Source: Armatimonadota bacterium
GTDB taxonomy: Bacteria > Armatimonadota > HRBIN16
Direction of reading: 5' to 3'
Assembly (NCBI GenBank): GCA_026003175.1
Contig: BPGT01000002.1
Span: forward strand, 372,001-436,000
DNA length: 64,000 nucleotides
Part shown: positions 16,739 through 25,693 of the stretch, one piece after another
Layout of the letters: each line of letters starts with the position of its first letter
Numbering within the stretch: position 1 is the stretch's first letter
Made by a program: the position numbers and the translations under genes
Notes under the pieces: generated by a model
Databases searched by the model: none
What the model was told of the DNA's origin: nothing
The model's input: only the letters and a program-made list of their open reading frames with translations

Positions 16739-18868
16739 CTATCGGTGGGGGCGTCTGCCGGACGGAGGCGGTGGAGAGGGATGTGCCTGCAGCGTCACGC
16801 TGAAATATACTACGGCGTCGCCACCAGGCTGCCCGTCTCCTGAAGGCAAAACCGCTTCGCGTGTCTCTCCGTCCAGTGCCAAGCCGGAATCCATAGCACG
16901 AACCGTGTCCTTGACCCGCAGGGTATAGAGGTCAGGCGGAAGAGGCTGCAGGAAGTCTAAAGTAGCTGTGCAGGTGTCAGGGTCATAGTGGAATATGAAC
17001 GGCTGAACGCCTTGTCGTTGCCCTCTCACCTCGAAGTCGCTTGCAGATGCGGTAACCGCCGTGTGGAAGGTTACTCGCAGCTGAGTTACCCCGTACGATA
17101 CGCGCGCGCCGGGATTGGGTGCGGTGGCTACAATGACCGGTGGTCCCGGTACATAGGGCACGTTTTGCACTTCGGTCGTCAGCAACCATCCGTCCTCGTC
17201 GAAAGTGACCGAGGAAGCAGGGGTAGATACGGGGAGAACATAATGCTGCATTCGGGCGTTGTTCCATATCGCTTGCGTCCATGTCTGTCCGTTTAACGTG
17301 GCGCGGATGTCTATCGGCATGGTGAATACGCCGTACGTATCCGGCTGGGTTTGCTGTATGCTGAGCAAGAGATAGTTCTTACCGTTCACCTGGCGGTTCG
17401 CCCACCCCCAGCGATAGGCAGGCGCGCCAATGCCGTATACCCATTCATCGAAGAACCATCTCAGGCTCCTGCCGTACACGCTTTCTGCTACTGTAATGAA
17501 ATCTTCTGTACTCGCGCTGTCATAGCGGTAGCGGTTGCGGTACTCGCGCAAGATAGTGAAGAAGAGGGCGTCACCCACCACATGGCGCAGTTGATGGAGC
17601 ACCCATGCCGCCTTGCGGTAGCTGAAGCTGGAGCTGAAGATGCGTTCGATGTCGCTGATGTCGTAACAGTAAACGCTGCCGTCCACTCTGGAAGGCTTCA
17701 GCGATTGCATCGCGCTGCGCAAGGCGGGTAGACCACTGCTGCCCGGTCTGTTCTCCACCCACAATGCCTGCGAGTAGGTCGCGAATCCCTCGTTCAGCCA
17801 GATGTCGTGCCATGTTTTGCACGTGACCATATCGCCCCACCACTGGTGTGCCAGCTCATGGGCGGTCACACCCTCCCAGAAACCACCCTGTCCTGTCATC
17901 GTTTGGTGTTCCATCCCGCCCGGAAAGCCAAACTGATAGATGCCGTACTTCTCTTCGATGAACGGGTATGTACCGAAAATCCGGCTGAATACGCTTAACA
18001 TCTCCACACATCTTTCCCATGCCGCACGATGCTCGGCGGTGTCATCCTCTGGAAAAATGAAAAACTGTACGGGCATCGTGCCGTTGGCGTGTTCGAAACC
18101 GACCGCCCACACGTTGTAATTAGTGGCTGCGAAGCTCACCAGATAGGGAGCAACGGGGTAGCGATGTACCCAGTGATAGCGCGTTTGCCCCTGTCCCGTA
18201 TTCTCCACCGATTGCAGTAGTCCGTTGGATGCCACCACCAACCCTTCAGGCACCGTCACCATAATGTCTGTGGTCGCCTTATCGGTATTGTCGTCTTTGC
18301 AGGGCCACCAGGTATACGAGAACCACGGCTCACTGAGCGTGTATACGTAGGGCGCGCCCGATGCCCGCACCCCGAAAACGACGGAACCGAAGCCCCCTGT
18401 TCGCGTGAATCCTTCATAGCCTACCGTCAGATCAAATATCTCTTCTGCACGATAGGTACGGTCAAACTCTGCCTGTACGGTAACGGGGTCTACGCGCGTG
18501 AAGGAGATAGGATGTCCGTCCAGTCGCAATGTGGTGATGATGAAGCTATCGGCGAGCTGAAAACGAAATGCTTTCAGGTCGTCGCGCAGACTGCGCACGG
18601 TCATTACGTTTTTGCCCGTCAGGTAAGGATTCGGCGGTTGAACCGTCAAACTGAGGCTATAGTGCAGCACGTCGGTATCGGAGAGGGCGGTTTGCTGGGG
18701 AAGCAGGGTAGGGGAGAGTCCGTGCATATAAGCCTGCCACAAGAGACGGCTCTTGCCGCACGGTTCCGCCATCTCCTCGCTGCCTGCGTAAACCGTGATA
18801 ATGCCGAACCAAAGGAGTATCAGCAGCCAGGATAAAGCTGCTATTTTAAATCGAGCACAAGATACCAT
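16739..18868 (-). CDS. Secreted M1-family zinc metallopeptidase
   Basis: 709 residues with an N-terminal signal peptide (IAALSWLLILLWFGIITVYAG). An aminopeptidase N-like beta domain is followed by the catalytic HELAHQWWGDMVTC...WLNEGFATY, the HExxH-x18-E zinc site of M1. The exopeptidase GAMEN motif appears as PGGMEHQTM. The C-terminal 130 residues (from about VIVATAPNPGARVSYG) form an Ig-like Big_5-type domain not found in classical M1 enzymes. It probably degrades peptides outside the cytoplasm. The start at 18868 follows GGGAGG; the longer frame upstream would overlap the divergent gene's leader. Its stop is 3 bases from the convergent pseudopilin gene. Confidence 0.92.
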   Translation of the reverse strand: MVSCARFKIAALSWLLILLWFGIITVYAGSEEMAEPCGKSRLLWQAYMHGLSPTLLPQQTALSDTDVLHYSLSLTVQPPNPYLTGKNVMTVRSLRDDLKAFRFQLADSFIITTLRLDGHPISFTRVDPVTVQAEFDRTYRAEEIFDLTVGYEGFTRTGGFGSVVFGVRASGAPYVYTLSEPWFSYTWWPCKDDNTDKATTDIMVTVPEGLVVASNGLLQSVENTGQGQTRYHWVHRYPVAPYLVSFAATNYNVWAVGFEHANGTMPVQFFIFPEDDTAEHRAAWERCVEMLSVFSRIFGTYPFIEEKYGIYQFGFPGGMEHQTMTGQGGFWEGVTAHELAHQWWGDMVTCKTWHDIWLNEGFATYSQALWVENRPGSSGLPALRSAMQSLKPSRVDGSVYCYDISDIERIFSSSFSYRKAAWVLHQLRHVVGDALFFTILREYRNRYRYDSASTEDFITVAESVYGRSLRWFFDEWVYGIGAPAYRWGWANRQVNGKNYLLLSIQQTQPDTYGVFTMPIDIRATLNGQTWTQAIWNNARMQHYVLPVSTPASSVTFDEDGWLLTTEVQNVPYVPGPPVIVATAPNPGARVSYGVTQLRVTFHTAVTASASDFEVRGQRQGVQPFIFHYDPDTCTATLDFLQPLPPDLYTLRVKDTVRAMDSGLALDGETREAVLPSGDGQPGGDAVVYFSVTLQAHPSPPPPSGRRPHR

Positions 18869-18986
18869 ACACTCTGACCTCCCATACACTCTCGCGCATA
18901 GTATAGTCGGAATGCAGGTAACAGGCAAGCTCTTTCTGCGAAAGGGTGTTACATGAGTATCCGCGAATAACCGGAGAGGAGGGGGC

Positions 18987-19631
18987 ATGATGAACGATCG
19001 CAAAGTTTCCTGCCCCGGCTGTGGGCGAGAAGTCTACCTTTCGGAGCGGGTGTGTCCGTTCTGCAACACGCCGCTTGCCCAGCCTTCCGGCAGCACCCCC
19101 TCTACAGTTCCACACCACATCCCGCCGTCGGACCTGCGTGAGCAGATACTGAACCTGCCGCTGTGGGTGGTAGCCGGTATCGTCGTCGTTGCGGGTGTTC
19201 TGGATGGAGTGGTGGTAGCAGCGGCGATGCGCAGCCTGCAGCGGGGTGTATTGGGGCAATACGATCTCCTTGCCCGGCTCGGTGCACTGGCGATACCGAT
19301 TATGATGGTGACCACCCTGGTCAGATGGCTGTTCGATACGCTCATCCTGTGGATAGGGGTACGGGTAACGGGTAGCATCGCGGGCGAGCCGTTTCAGGTA
19401 GGCTTTCTGGAAGGCTACCGCAACATGCTGGCAATTACGATGCTGATGGTGTTGAACTCTAGCATCGCCTTGCTGATAGCGTTGCTCACCGGATTCTGGT
19501 TGTTGCTCATCCTCGCGTGGTTTGTAGACCTGCTGATATTGCGCTACTTCCTCGAGATGGACTGGTACGAGATATTCCTGCTGAACGCCGTGCTGGGCTT
19601 CTTCAGCTGCGTGACCGGTGGGCTGTTGTAA
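18987..19631 (+). CDS. Zinc-ribbon plus Yip1-like multipass membrane protein
   Basis: 214 residues. The N-terminal zinc ribbon CPGCGREV...CPFCNTPL (about 9-30) is followed by a Pro/Ser linker and four or five hydrophobic helices (such as LWVVAGIVVVAGVLDGVVVA). The arrangement matches bacterial Yip1-domain proteins of unknown function. It is divergent from the M1 peptidase. Its stop codon is immediately followed by the stop of the convergent membrane protein gene, with no room for a separate terminator. Confidence 0.75.
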   Translation: MMNDRKVSCPGCGREVYLSERVCPFCNTPLAQPSGSTPSTVPHHIPPSDLREQILNLPLWVVAGIVVVAGVLDGVVVAAAMRSLQRGVLGQYDLLARLGALAIPIMMVTTLVRWLFDTLILWIGVRVTGSIAGEPFQVGFLEGYRNMLAITMLMVLNSSIALLIALLTGFWLLLILAWFVDLLILRYFLEMDWYEIFLLNAVLGFFSCVTGGLL

Positions 19632-21635
19632 CTACGGCCACGGGAAGGTAGGTGTGGGCAATTGCCAGAACCACGCGACAAGCGACCACATGCACGCCGC
19701 CAGAAACTCACCGAAAATTAAGCCTAGGAAGAAGGGACGAAGCAGGCGGAAGGTGCGCATCCCTCCGTAGCGCACCAGGGGTACCTTAATCAGCCACGCC
19801 GCCAGCATCGAGAACCAGAACACCACAATACCCCACGAAGGAGCCATCGCATACCCCAGCGGATGCAGGGGAAAACCTGCAATGCGCCAGCGCAGGTAAC
19901 TGAGTAAAGCGCACACGGTCGCTCCTATCACAGTGAACAGAGGACCGCTCGGATATTCCCTTTTGGTAGGAACACTCTCCATAAACGGTGCGTTCTCGCG
20001 GAAGAACTGTATACTGGCGCTGCTATACACATAGCTGTACAGGTTGATGCCTCCATAGCGGTAGGGCAGCCACATCTGGACAACCAATGCCACCAGTATG
20101 GCTACGCATACCCCTCCTAGCAACATCCAGAACACCTTCCTCGCCCGAAGGCGTGCCTGCTCGGTGACCTTCTGAGCGTCCAGCAGCCCCGTAAACAACA
20201 TCCCGCGAAGGTCGCGGGTGTGCATCCCATCCAGGAACGAAAGCATGGTGAGCTGGCGCGCGCCCAGCATCTGCCTCTCACCGAAGGTGTAGATGTCTAT
20301 TGGGGTAAAACAACCCTCAGTAATCAACAATCCGCCTTCTGCGGTGCAGCGAGCCATGATAATCGCCTGCACAAACAGGTATACGCCGAAGTGGAACAGC
20401 GCCACCTGCCATGTCATGCCGAAATAGTGCGCCCAGAGCAAAATCACCAGCAGGCTCGCCACCAGTCCCCACACTGCCACCCGATAGGAGAACATCTCAC
20501 GGTTTTCCGCCTCGTCAGGGGGAGCCGCACCTATCGCCCGGTGCCATACATAGCGCAGGTGATGCCTCGCACTGTACAAGGTAATCATTGCCAGCATCAC
20601 GAAAGCACCCGCTCCCTGATAAGCCACATGCGTGGAGAAGGCGGCGTGTTCAAAGGGTATGTTATCGGTATACATGCCGGCGATGAGCTCCTGCAACTTG
20701 CCCAGCAGGTAGAAGAACCAGAAGGAAAAGAGCAGGTCGGTGGGCATCAGGTAGAAGAAGCCAATGGCTGCAGGCGATATCCAGATAGCCCAGTAAGTAA
20801 GCTGGTTCCAGGGTCTCTGGGTGAATAGAGGGTTTAACTGAATGCTCAGCGTTACCTCTGGCACAGAGGGTATCCACTGGTGTAATCCGTTCACCAAAAA
20901 CAGTCCAAAGGACACTACAAACCCAGCCCACATCAGTTTGTTGCGCAAGAACGACTGCGGTTGTAGCATTATCTCCAGAGGCAGCTGAACCAGCGGGAAG
21001 GAAAGCTTCTCGCCCTCCACCCAGTGCCTGCGCAGGATAACGGTCATACAAAAGAAGGCGGCGTAGACAGCAACGATCAGGATGAACCATACCAGCAGGG
21101 GGACAATCCATTGTAACCAGGGTAGAGGGACACCAGCCGGTAGTCGCTCATAGAACCACACCGCCACCTCCTGCCTTGCTCCCTTGTTCGGATCCCAGGG
21201 TACCAGCGCGCGTGGAATATGCGGGAAGAAGAGCACATCCCAGCGGTTGCCGGGCGCGTAGTAGTTCACCCCCACCAACAGAGGCAACCAGCGTTCCATT
21301 AGCCCTCGCGAGGCAATCATGGGAGCGGGAATCATCAGAATGAAAGCCACCGCCAGCTCCGCAGGAGTCAGCTTTGCGCGGGGAAGTACCCTGCCTAGCG
21401 TCTGGTTGCCAGCCACTAATGCGAACAGCACTCCAACCAGCGCGGGAGCCAGCTGCATCATGCCAATCTGAATGTTTTTCGCAATCAGCTCGCCCGCGGA
21501 TACAATGACGCACAGCACAACAATCCCCACAAAACCTACCACCAGCGCACGCAGGCGCACAAGTGGGGTGAGGGAAGTGGGTTCGCCGGTCTCCCGGTTC
21601 GGTTCCGATGGGGCAATTGCCGATGCCTGCCGCAT
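19632..21635 (-). CDS. Large multipass membrane protein, DUF6785/OPT-like
   Basis: 667 residues with about 13-15 predicted membrane helices. The pattern (LRALVVGFVGIVVLCVIVSAGE, LTPAELAVAFILMIPAPMIASRG, HWVEGEKLSFPLVQLPLEIM, LFWAHYFGMTW-like segments) resembles the DUF6785/DUF6784 family found in Planctomycetes and Armatimonadota, itself similar in layout to oligopeptide (OPT) transporters. The family name is from memory. No ABC or other partner genes are adjacent, so if it is a transporter it should be a secondary one. The start follows CGGAGGAAG. Confidence 0.6.
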   Translation of the reverse strand: MRQASAIAPSEPNRETGEPTSLTPLVRLRALVVGFVGIVVLCVIVSAGELIAKNIQIGMMQLAPALVGVLFALVAGNQTLGRVLPRAKLTPAELAVAFILMIPAPMIASRGLMERWLPLLVGVNYYAPGNRWDVLFFPHIPRALVPWDPNKGARQEVAVWFYERLPAGVPLPWLQWIVPLLVWFILIVAVYAAFFCMTVILRRHWVEGEKLSFPLVQLPLEIMLQPQSFLRNKLMWAGFVVSFGLFLVNGLHQWIPSVPEVTLSIQLNPLFTQRPWNQLTYWAIWISPAAIGFFYLMPTDLLFSFWFFYLLGKLQELIAGMYTDNIPFEHAAFSTHVAYQGAGAFVMLAMITLYSARHHLRYVWHRAIGAAPPDEAENREMFSYRVAVWGLVASLLVILLWAHYFGMTWQVALFHFGVYLFVQAIIMARCTAEGGLLITEGCFTPIDIYTFGERQMLGARQLTMLSFLDGMHTRDLRGMLFTGLLDAQKVTEQARLRARKVFWMLLGGVCVAILVALVVQMWLPYRYGGINLYSYVYSSASIQFFRENAPFMESVPTKREYPSGPLFTVIGATVCALLSYLRWRIAGFPLHPLGYAMAPSWGIVVFWFSMLAAWLIKVPLVRYGGMRTFRLLRPFFLGLIFGEFLAACMWSLVAWFWQLPTPTFPWP

Positions 21636-21820
21636 AAACGAAGCTCTTCCTCCGATATATAACGCTTACTTAAATCAACTATAACGTTTTGAAAAGAGGG
21701 AACAAATCCCTGCCGTTTTCATTCTGCGAGGCGATAAAAGTTCCTGCCGAGGCGAGGCTCTGACGCAGGAATCGTTTGCCGTCTTGTGTAATGCCCCCTC
21801 GGAGGCAAAGGGGTGTAAAG

Positions 21821-23785
21821 ATGCGTGCTCAATGTCCACCCAACCTGTCGTTTACCCGCGACACGCTTCACCAGGTAGAATCTTCCTGTCGCAGGGAATG
21901 GCTGTTGACCAACGGCATCGGAGGCTTCGCGTGCAGTACCATCGCCGGATTGCGCACGCGACGCTATCATGGATTGCTTACTGCCGCTACGCCTCCGCCT
22001 ACCGGTAGAGTGCTGGTGCTAGCGGAGATAGAGGCTTGGGTGGAGACAGATTCCCAAACCTGCCCGATCTCCAGTCATCTATACCACGGCGCAATCCACC
22101 CGAACGGCATTCGCTACCTGCAGCGATTCAGCCTGCATCCTTGTCCTACCCATCTCTACATGGTGGGCAACGCCGTCATCCAGCGGCAGGTATGGCTGAT
22201 TCAGTATCACAACGCGGTCGCGGTGCGCTACACGCTTCTCTCGAAGCAGAGAAGAGTGCGGTTGCATCTGACCCCGCTGTTCGCCTGCCGCGATTACCAT
22301 GCGCTCACACGCGCCAACGACGCTCTGAACCCACACGCCAAGGAAGTAGCGCCCGGTGTATATCTGTTGACGCCGTACTCGGGTTTCCCAGCCGTTTACC
22401 TGCACGCCGGCGACGCCCATCTAGTCGCGCGTCCCGACTGGTACTACGCCTTCCGCTACCCTGTGGAAACCGAGCGCGGGCTGGACGATACGGAAGACCT
22501 ATGGACGCCCGGCACGCTGGTTTGCGACCTGCAGCGCGGTCAAAGCGTAACCGTTGCGGTATCGCTGGGGCCTTTTGTGGAGGTACCTGCAGAGCCGCCC
22601 CAGGAACAGGAGGTGCCGCCTCCGTTCTGTGAGCATCCGCTGGCGAGTGCGTTATGGTGCGCGGCGGAGCAGTTTGTCATCCGCCGCCCGCAGGGAACCA
22701 GCATCATCGCAGGATACCCCTGGTTCACCGACTGGGGGCGCGATACGATGATTTCGCTGCGCGGTATCCTGCTGGTGCGAAATCGTCACGAACAGGCGCG
22801 GGAGGTGCTGAGCCTCCTTGCTCGCTACATGCGCGGCGGGTTGGTACCCAACCGCTTCCCCGACGCGGGCGAAGAGCCGGAATACAACGCTGCTGATGCC
22901 ACGCTGTGGTTCGCCTGGATGGCGGACTGTTACCGGCAGGAAACCGGGGACGAAGCGTTCTTCAGGGAGGAGATATATCCCCGCTTGCGAGAGTGCCTGC
23001 AAGCTTATCGTGAAGGCACGCGCTTCGGTGTTCGGGTAGACCCTGCAGATGCCATCCTGCGCGTGGGCGAGCCCGGCTGGCAGGTAACATGGATGGACGC
23101 TAAAGTGGGGGACTGGGTGATCACTCCACGGGAGGGGAAGCCGGTGGAAATCGCTGCCCTGTGGTTGCAGTTCCTGCAAGTGCTCATGGAGGCGGCACGC
23201 CGCTACGGAGATACTGCCATCGCCTGGGAAGCTGATGACCTGTTGAGACGAGCACGTGAGGCGTTCATGGGCATGTTCTGGATAGCCGAGCTACAGTACC
23301 TCGCCGACGTGGTGGATGATCAAGGCAGGCAAGACCCGCGCTTGCGCCCGAACCAGCTGATTGCCCTGGCAATACCACAGCCCCCCGTTCCGCGCGAGTT
23401 GGCGAGGCAGATAGTGCGCACAGTGGAACGCCATCTGCTCACTCCCTACGGATTACGGACGCTGGCTCCTTTTGACCCCGAGTATCGGGGGCATTATGAA
23501 GGCGATGTTGTCGCCCGTGATAGCGCGTACCATCAGGGTACGGTGTGGACCTGGCTGTTGGGACCCTACGCAGACGCTCTGCTTTTCACCGCAGGCAGGA
23601 CGCCGGCGACCCTTTCGCACCTGCGCAGTTTACTGAAGCCTTTCGAGAAGCACCTGCGCGATGCCGGGTTGGGCACGGTATCCGAAATCTTTGACGGCGA
23701 CCCACCTCATCACCCTCGCGGCTGTTTCGCGCAGGCGTGGAGCGTCGCGGAGTTGCTTCGGATATGGCGGATGGCATACCCTTAG
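21821..23785 (+). CDS. Glycogen debranching enzyme (amylo-alpha-1,6-glucosidase)
   Basis: 654 residues. The N-terminal GDE_N-type domain contains REWLLTNGIGGFACSTIAG and TRRYHGLLTA. The C-terminal (alpha/alpha)6 catalytic domain of the GH133 type contains GYPWFTDWGRDTMISLRG, PNRFPDAGEEPEYNAADATLW and DSAYHQGTVWTWLLGPYADA. It removes alpha-1,6 branches during glycogen breakdown, or processes related alpha-glucans, in the cytoplasm. The ATG at 21821 is chosen because AAAGGGGTG lies just upstream; a TTG at 21776 is the only longer option. Its end overlaps the stop of the convergent CofE-like gene by 4 bases. Confidence 0.92.
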   Translation: MRAQCPPNLSFTRDTLHQVESSCRREWLLTNGIGGFACSTIAGLRTRRYHGLLTAATPPPTGRVLVLAEIEAWVETDSQTCPISSHLYHGAIHPNGIRYLQRFSLHPCPTHLYMVGNAVIQRQVWLIQYHNAVAVRYTLLSKQRRVRLHLTPLFACRDYHALTRANDALNPHAKEVAPGVYLLTPYSGFPAVYLHAGDAHLVARPDWYYAFRYPVETERGLDDTEDLWTPGTLVCDLQRGQSVTVAVSLGPFVEVPAEPPQEQEVPPPFCEHPLASALWCAAEQFVIRRPQGTSIIAGYPWFTDWGRDTMISLRGILLVRNRHEQAREVLSLLARYMRGGLVPNRFPDAGEEPEYNAADATLWFAWMADCYRQETGDEAFFREEIYPRLRECLQAYREGTRFGVRVDPADAILRVGEPGWQVTWMDAKVGDWVITPREGKPVEIAALWLQFLQVLMEAARRYGDTAIAWEADDLLRRAREAFMGMFWIAELQYLADVVDDQGRQDPRLRPNQLIALAIPQPPVPRELARQIVRTVERHLLTPYGLRTLAPFDPEYRGHYEGDVVARDSAYHQGTVWTWLLGPYADALLFTAGRTPATLSHLRSLLKPFEKHLRDAGLGTVSEIFDGDPPHHPRGCFAQAWSVAELLRIWRMAYP

Positions 23786-24474
23786 CTCAGTCGCCGCAGG
23801 ATGCACAGTGGCGTCTGCTGGCTACCCTGTCCCAGCGGGTTATCGCGAAACAGCTCTATGACCAACGCGCGGTTCAACCCACGACTGGCGCCCAGCACCT
23901 CCACGCCCAAATCGTTGGCATCCACAATCGCCACCGGCACGCCCAACTGGTCGGCAAGCGACTGGGCTACCCTGTCAGGATTCTTCGGAGCCAGCGACGC
24001 ATAGCGGTTATAAGGCGGCAGGGTGTAGGGTGTGGGACCGTCTATCGCCGCCACGCTGCGCCCCGCGATGCGGTAGAACACGCCACGAATACCCAGTGGT
24101 TTGGTTATTGCTGCAATTGCCGCCGCTAGCAGAATGCGCCATACCCCTGCCTCGCGCAGCGCCAGCTCCATCGTCACCGGACTGCCGATGCCGATACCAT
24201 GCGGCGTTTTGGTGACGTAACGGCTGAGCCACCGGGCGAGTGGACGCGGCTGAAGTTCCTCTACAGGGAATGCCCGCCTCTGGCATATCGCCACCACCTT
24301 CTCGCTTATCGCCAGAACGTCGCCCGGCTGCAGGTGCGATGCAGCATATTGTCGGACGACCTCTGCGATGTCCTCGCCCGGCTGCACCACGTGCGTGTGC
24401 ACCGGGTAGCGTGCCCATTGCTGTCCTTCAAACAGGCGCGTAAGCTCTTTGCCGGGGTTGGGTGACCACTGCAT
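23782..24474 (-). CDS. CofE-like (F420-0:gamma-glutamyl ligase family) protein
   Basis: 230 residues with the PF01996-type layout: PGEDIAEVVRQYA, LQPGDVLAISEKVVAICQRR, then TPHGIGIGSPVTMELALREAG and PVAIVDANDLGVEVLGAS. Family members add glutamate to coenzyme F420-0, but several bacterial homologues have no known link to F420 and no other F420 genes lie nearby. The specific activity is therefore open. The start at 24474 is behind GAGGTGG; the longer frame runs into the opposite promoter region. Confidence 0.75.
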   Translation of the reverse strand: MQWSPNPGKELTRLFEGQQWARYPVHTHVVQPGEDIAEVVRQYAASHLQPGDVLAISEKVVAICQRRAFPVEELQPRPLARWLSRYVTKTPHGIGIGSPVTMELALREAGVWRILLAAAIAAITKPLGIRGVFYRIAGRSVAAIDGPTPYTLPPYNRYASLAPKNPDRVAQSLADQLGVPVAIVDANDLGVEVLGASRGLNRALVIELFRDNPLGQGSQQTPLCILRRLS

Positions 24475-24726
24475 GTTGACCACCTCACTGACCTTTTGTG
24501 TCGCGCGCTCCTCAGTATTTCCAAACACAAACGGAACTTACTCCATCGGTTTGACATCTATGTATAATGAATTGTCACTGGCACGTCGTTTCCGCCTGCG
24601 GTGTGCCCCTCGTGACATTACCAGTTTGCATCTGGCACGCGCAAAAGTGCTGTGAAACAGGCACAGATTATGGAATATTCCCTCTGGAGGCGGCGCGAAA
24701 AACGGAAAGGAGCTAAAAAGGAGCAG

Positions 24727-25002
24727 ATGAGTACCATGGCTACACCGAAGCATAAAGGTTCTGATGAGCGCTCGGTTAAGCTGACAAAGCGCGAGATTGA
24801 GGTGCTGTCGCTGATTATCGAGGGTCGCTCCAGCAAGGAGGTCGCCGACCTTCTGTTCGTCAGCAAGCGCACCGTAGATTTCCATCTCGCCAACATTTAC
24901 GACAAGCTGCAGGTATCGAACCGTGTTCAGGCTTTCCGGCGTGCCGCCAGCCTCGGTTTGATACCCTTTGATACCCAAAAACCACCTTACGCCGAGTCCT
25001 GA
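24727..25002 (+). CDS. Single-domain LuxR/GerE-type DNA-binding protein
   Basis: 91 residues, almost entirely one helix-turn-helix domain: LTKREIEVLSLIIEGRSSKEVADLLFVSKRTVDFHLANIYDKL, the GerE/LuxR fold with the recognition helix at KRTVDFHLANIY. No receiver or ligand domain is attached, so it may act as a constitutive regulator or partner of another protein. The ATG at 24727 is preferred because AAAAAGGAG precedes it; upstream ATG codons at 24670 and 24652 would add up to 25 residues. No response-regulator partner is adjacent. Confidence 0.8.
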   Translation: MSTMATPKHKGSDERSVKLTKREIEVLSLIIEGRSSKEVADLLFVSKRTVDFHLANIYDKLQVSNRVQAFRRAASLGLIPFDTQKPPYAES

Positions 25003-25034
25003 GAATCTCCATCGCAGTAGCCTGTTGGCAAAGC

Positions 25035-25062
25035 AGTGACCGGTTCTGTCGCGCCGGTCACT
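25035..25062. terminator. Convergent hairpin terminator
   Basis: AGTGACCGG (25035-25043) pairs with CCGGTCACT (25054-25062), between the convergent LuxR-type gene and pdxT, and overlaps the pdxT stop. On the plus strand it is followed by GTTGCTTTC. Confidence 0.65.
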
Positions 25063-25666
25063 GTTGCTTTCGATACGCAAGCGCCATCTGCACGAAATAC
25101 TCATGTAGCCGTAAGTCGTCCGTTAGCTCCGGGTGGAACGCGCCGCCCAGCAGGTTTCCTTGCTGTACCAGTACAATCTTACCATCCAGACTCGCCAGCA
25201 CTTCCACGTTCTCACCGGCGCGGGTAATGTAAGGCGCACGGATAAAGACCGCCCGCAACGGCGGCTCGCCCAGCTTCGGCACGGGCAGGTCTATCTCGAA
25301 ACTGTCCACCTGTCTACCGAAAGCGTTTCGCGCTACCGCCACATCCAGCAAGCCCAGGCGAGGCTGCTGGGGGTAGCCTTCGATATCCCTTGCCATCACA
25401 ATCAGCCCTGCGCAGGTTCCGTACACGGGCATCCCTTGCTGTGCCCGTTGCCGAAGGATTTCATCCAGCCCGTAGCGCTGCATCAGCTTGATGATAGTGG
25501 TGCTCTCACCGCCTGGAATGATTAAGCCGTCCACCTCTTGCAGCTGCTGTACCGTACGCACCTCTTGTGCCTGCACACCGCATCGTTGCAGCATGCGCAG
25601 GTGCGCCTCAAAGTCCCCTTGTAGGGCGAGTACGCCGATGGTTAAAGGTAAATCGTGCGCTTCCAT
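25058..25666 (-). CDS. pdxT: Pyridoxal 5'-phosphate synthase glutaminase subunit
   Basis: 202 residues. PdxT hydrolyses glutamine and passes ammonia to PdxS to make pyridoxal phosphate. Landmarks are IGVLALQGDFEAH, PGGESTT (oxyanion region), YGTCAGLIVMA with the nucleophile Cys, and GAFHPELTDD with the His-Glu pair. Length is typical. pdxS is not in the window, whereas many bacteria keep pdxS and pdxT together. It follows the CcrM-like methylase by 27 bases on the same strand, so it is probably cotranscribed with it and the esterase gene. Confidence 0.95.
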   Translation of the reverse strand: MEAHDLPLTIGVLALQGDFEAHLRMLQRCGVQAQEVRTVQQLQEVDGLIIPGGESTTIIKLMQRYGLDEILRQRAQQGMPVYGTCAGLIVMARDIEGYPQQPRLGLLDVAVARNAFGRQVDSFEIDLPVPKLGEPPLRAVFIRAPYITRAGENVEVLASLDGKIVLVQQGNLLGGAFHPELTDDLRLHEYFVQMALAYRKQQ

Positions 25667-25693
25667 ACCTTTGGTTCCCGTTCCACAGCAAGA

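Noticed and set aside
23782-24474. Claim that the organism makes coenzyme F420
   Set aside because: One CofE-like protein is not enough; no other F420 synthesis gene is in the window.
24552-24572. TTGACA and TATAAT upstream of the LuxR-type gene as a promoter
   Set aside because: The boxes are only 6 bases apart, so they cannot serve one sigma-70 promoter together.
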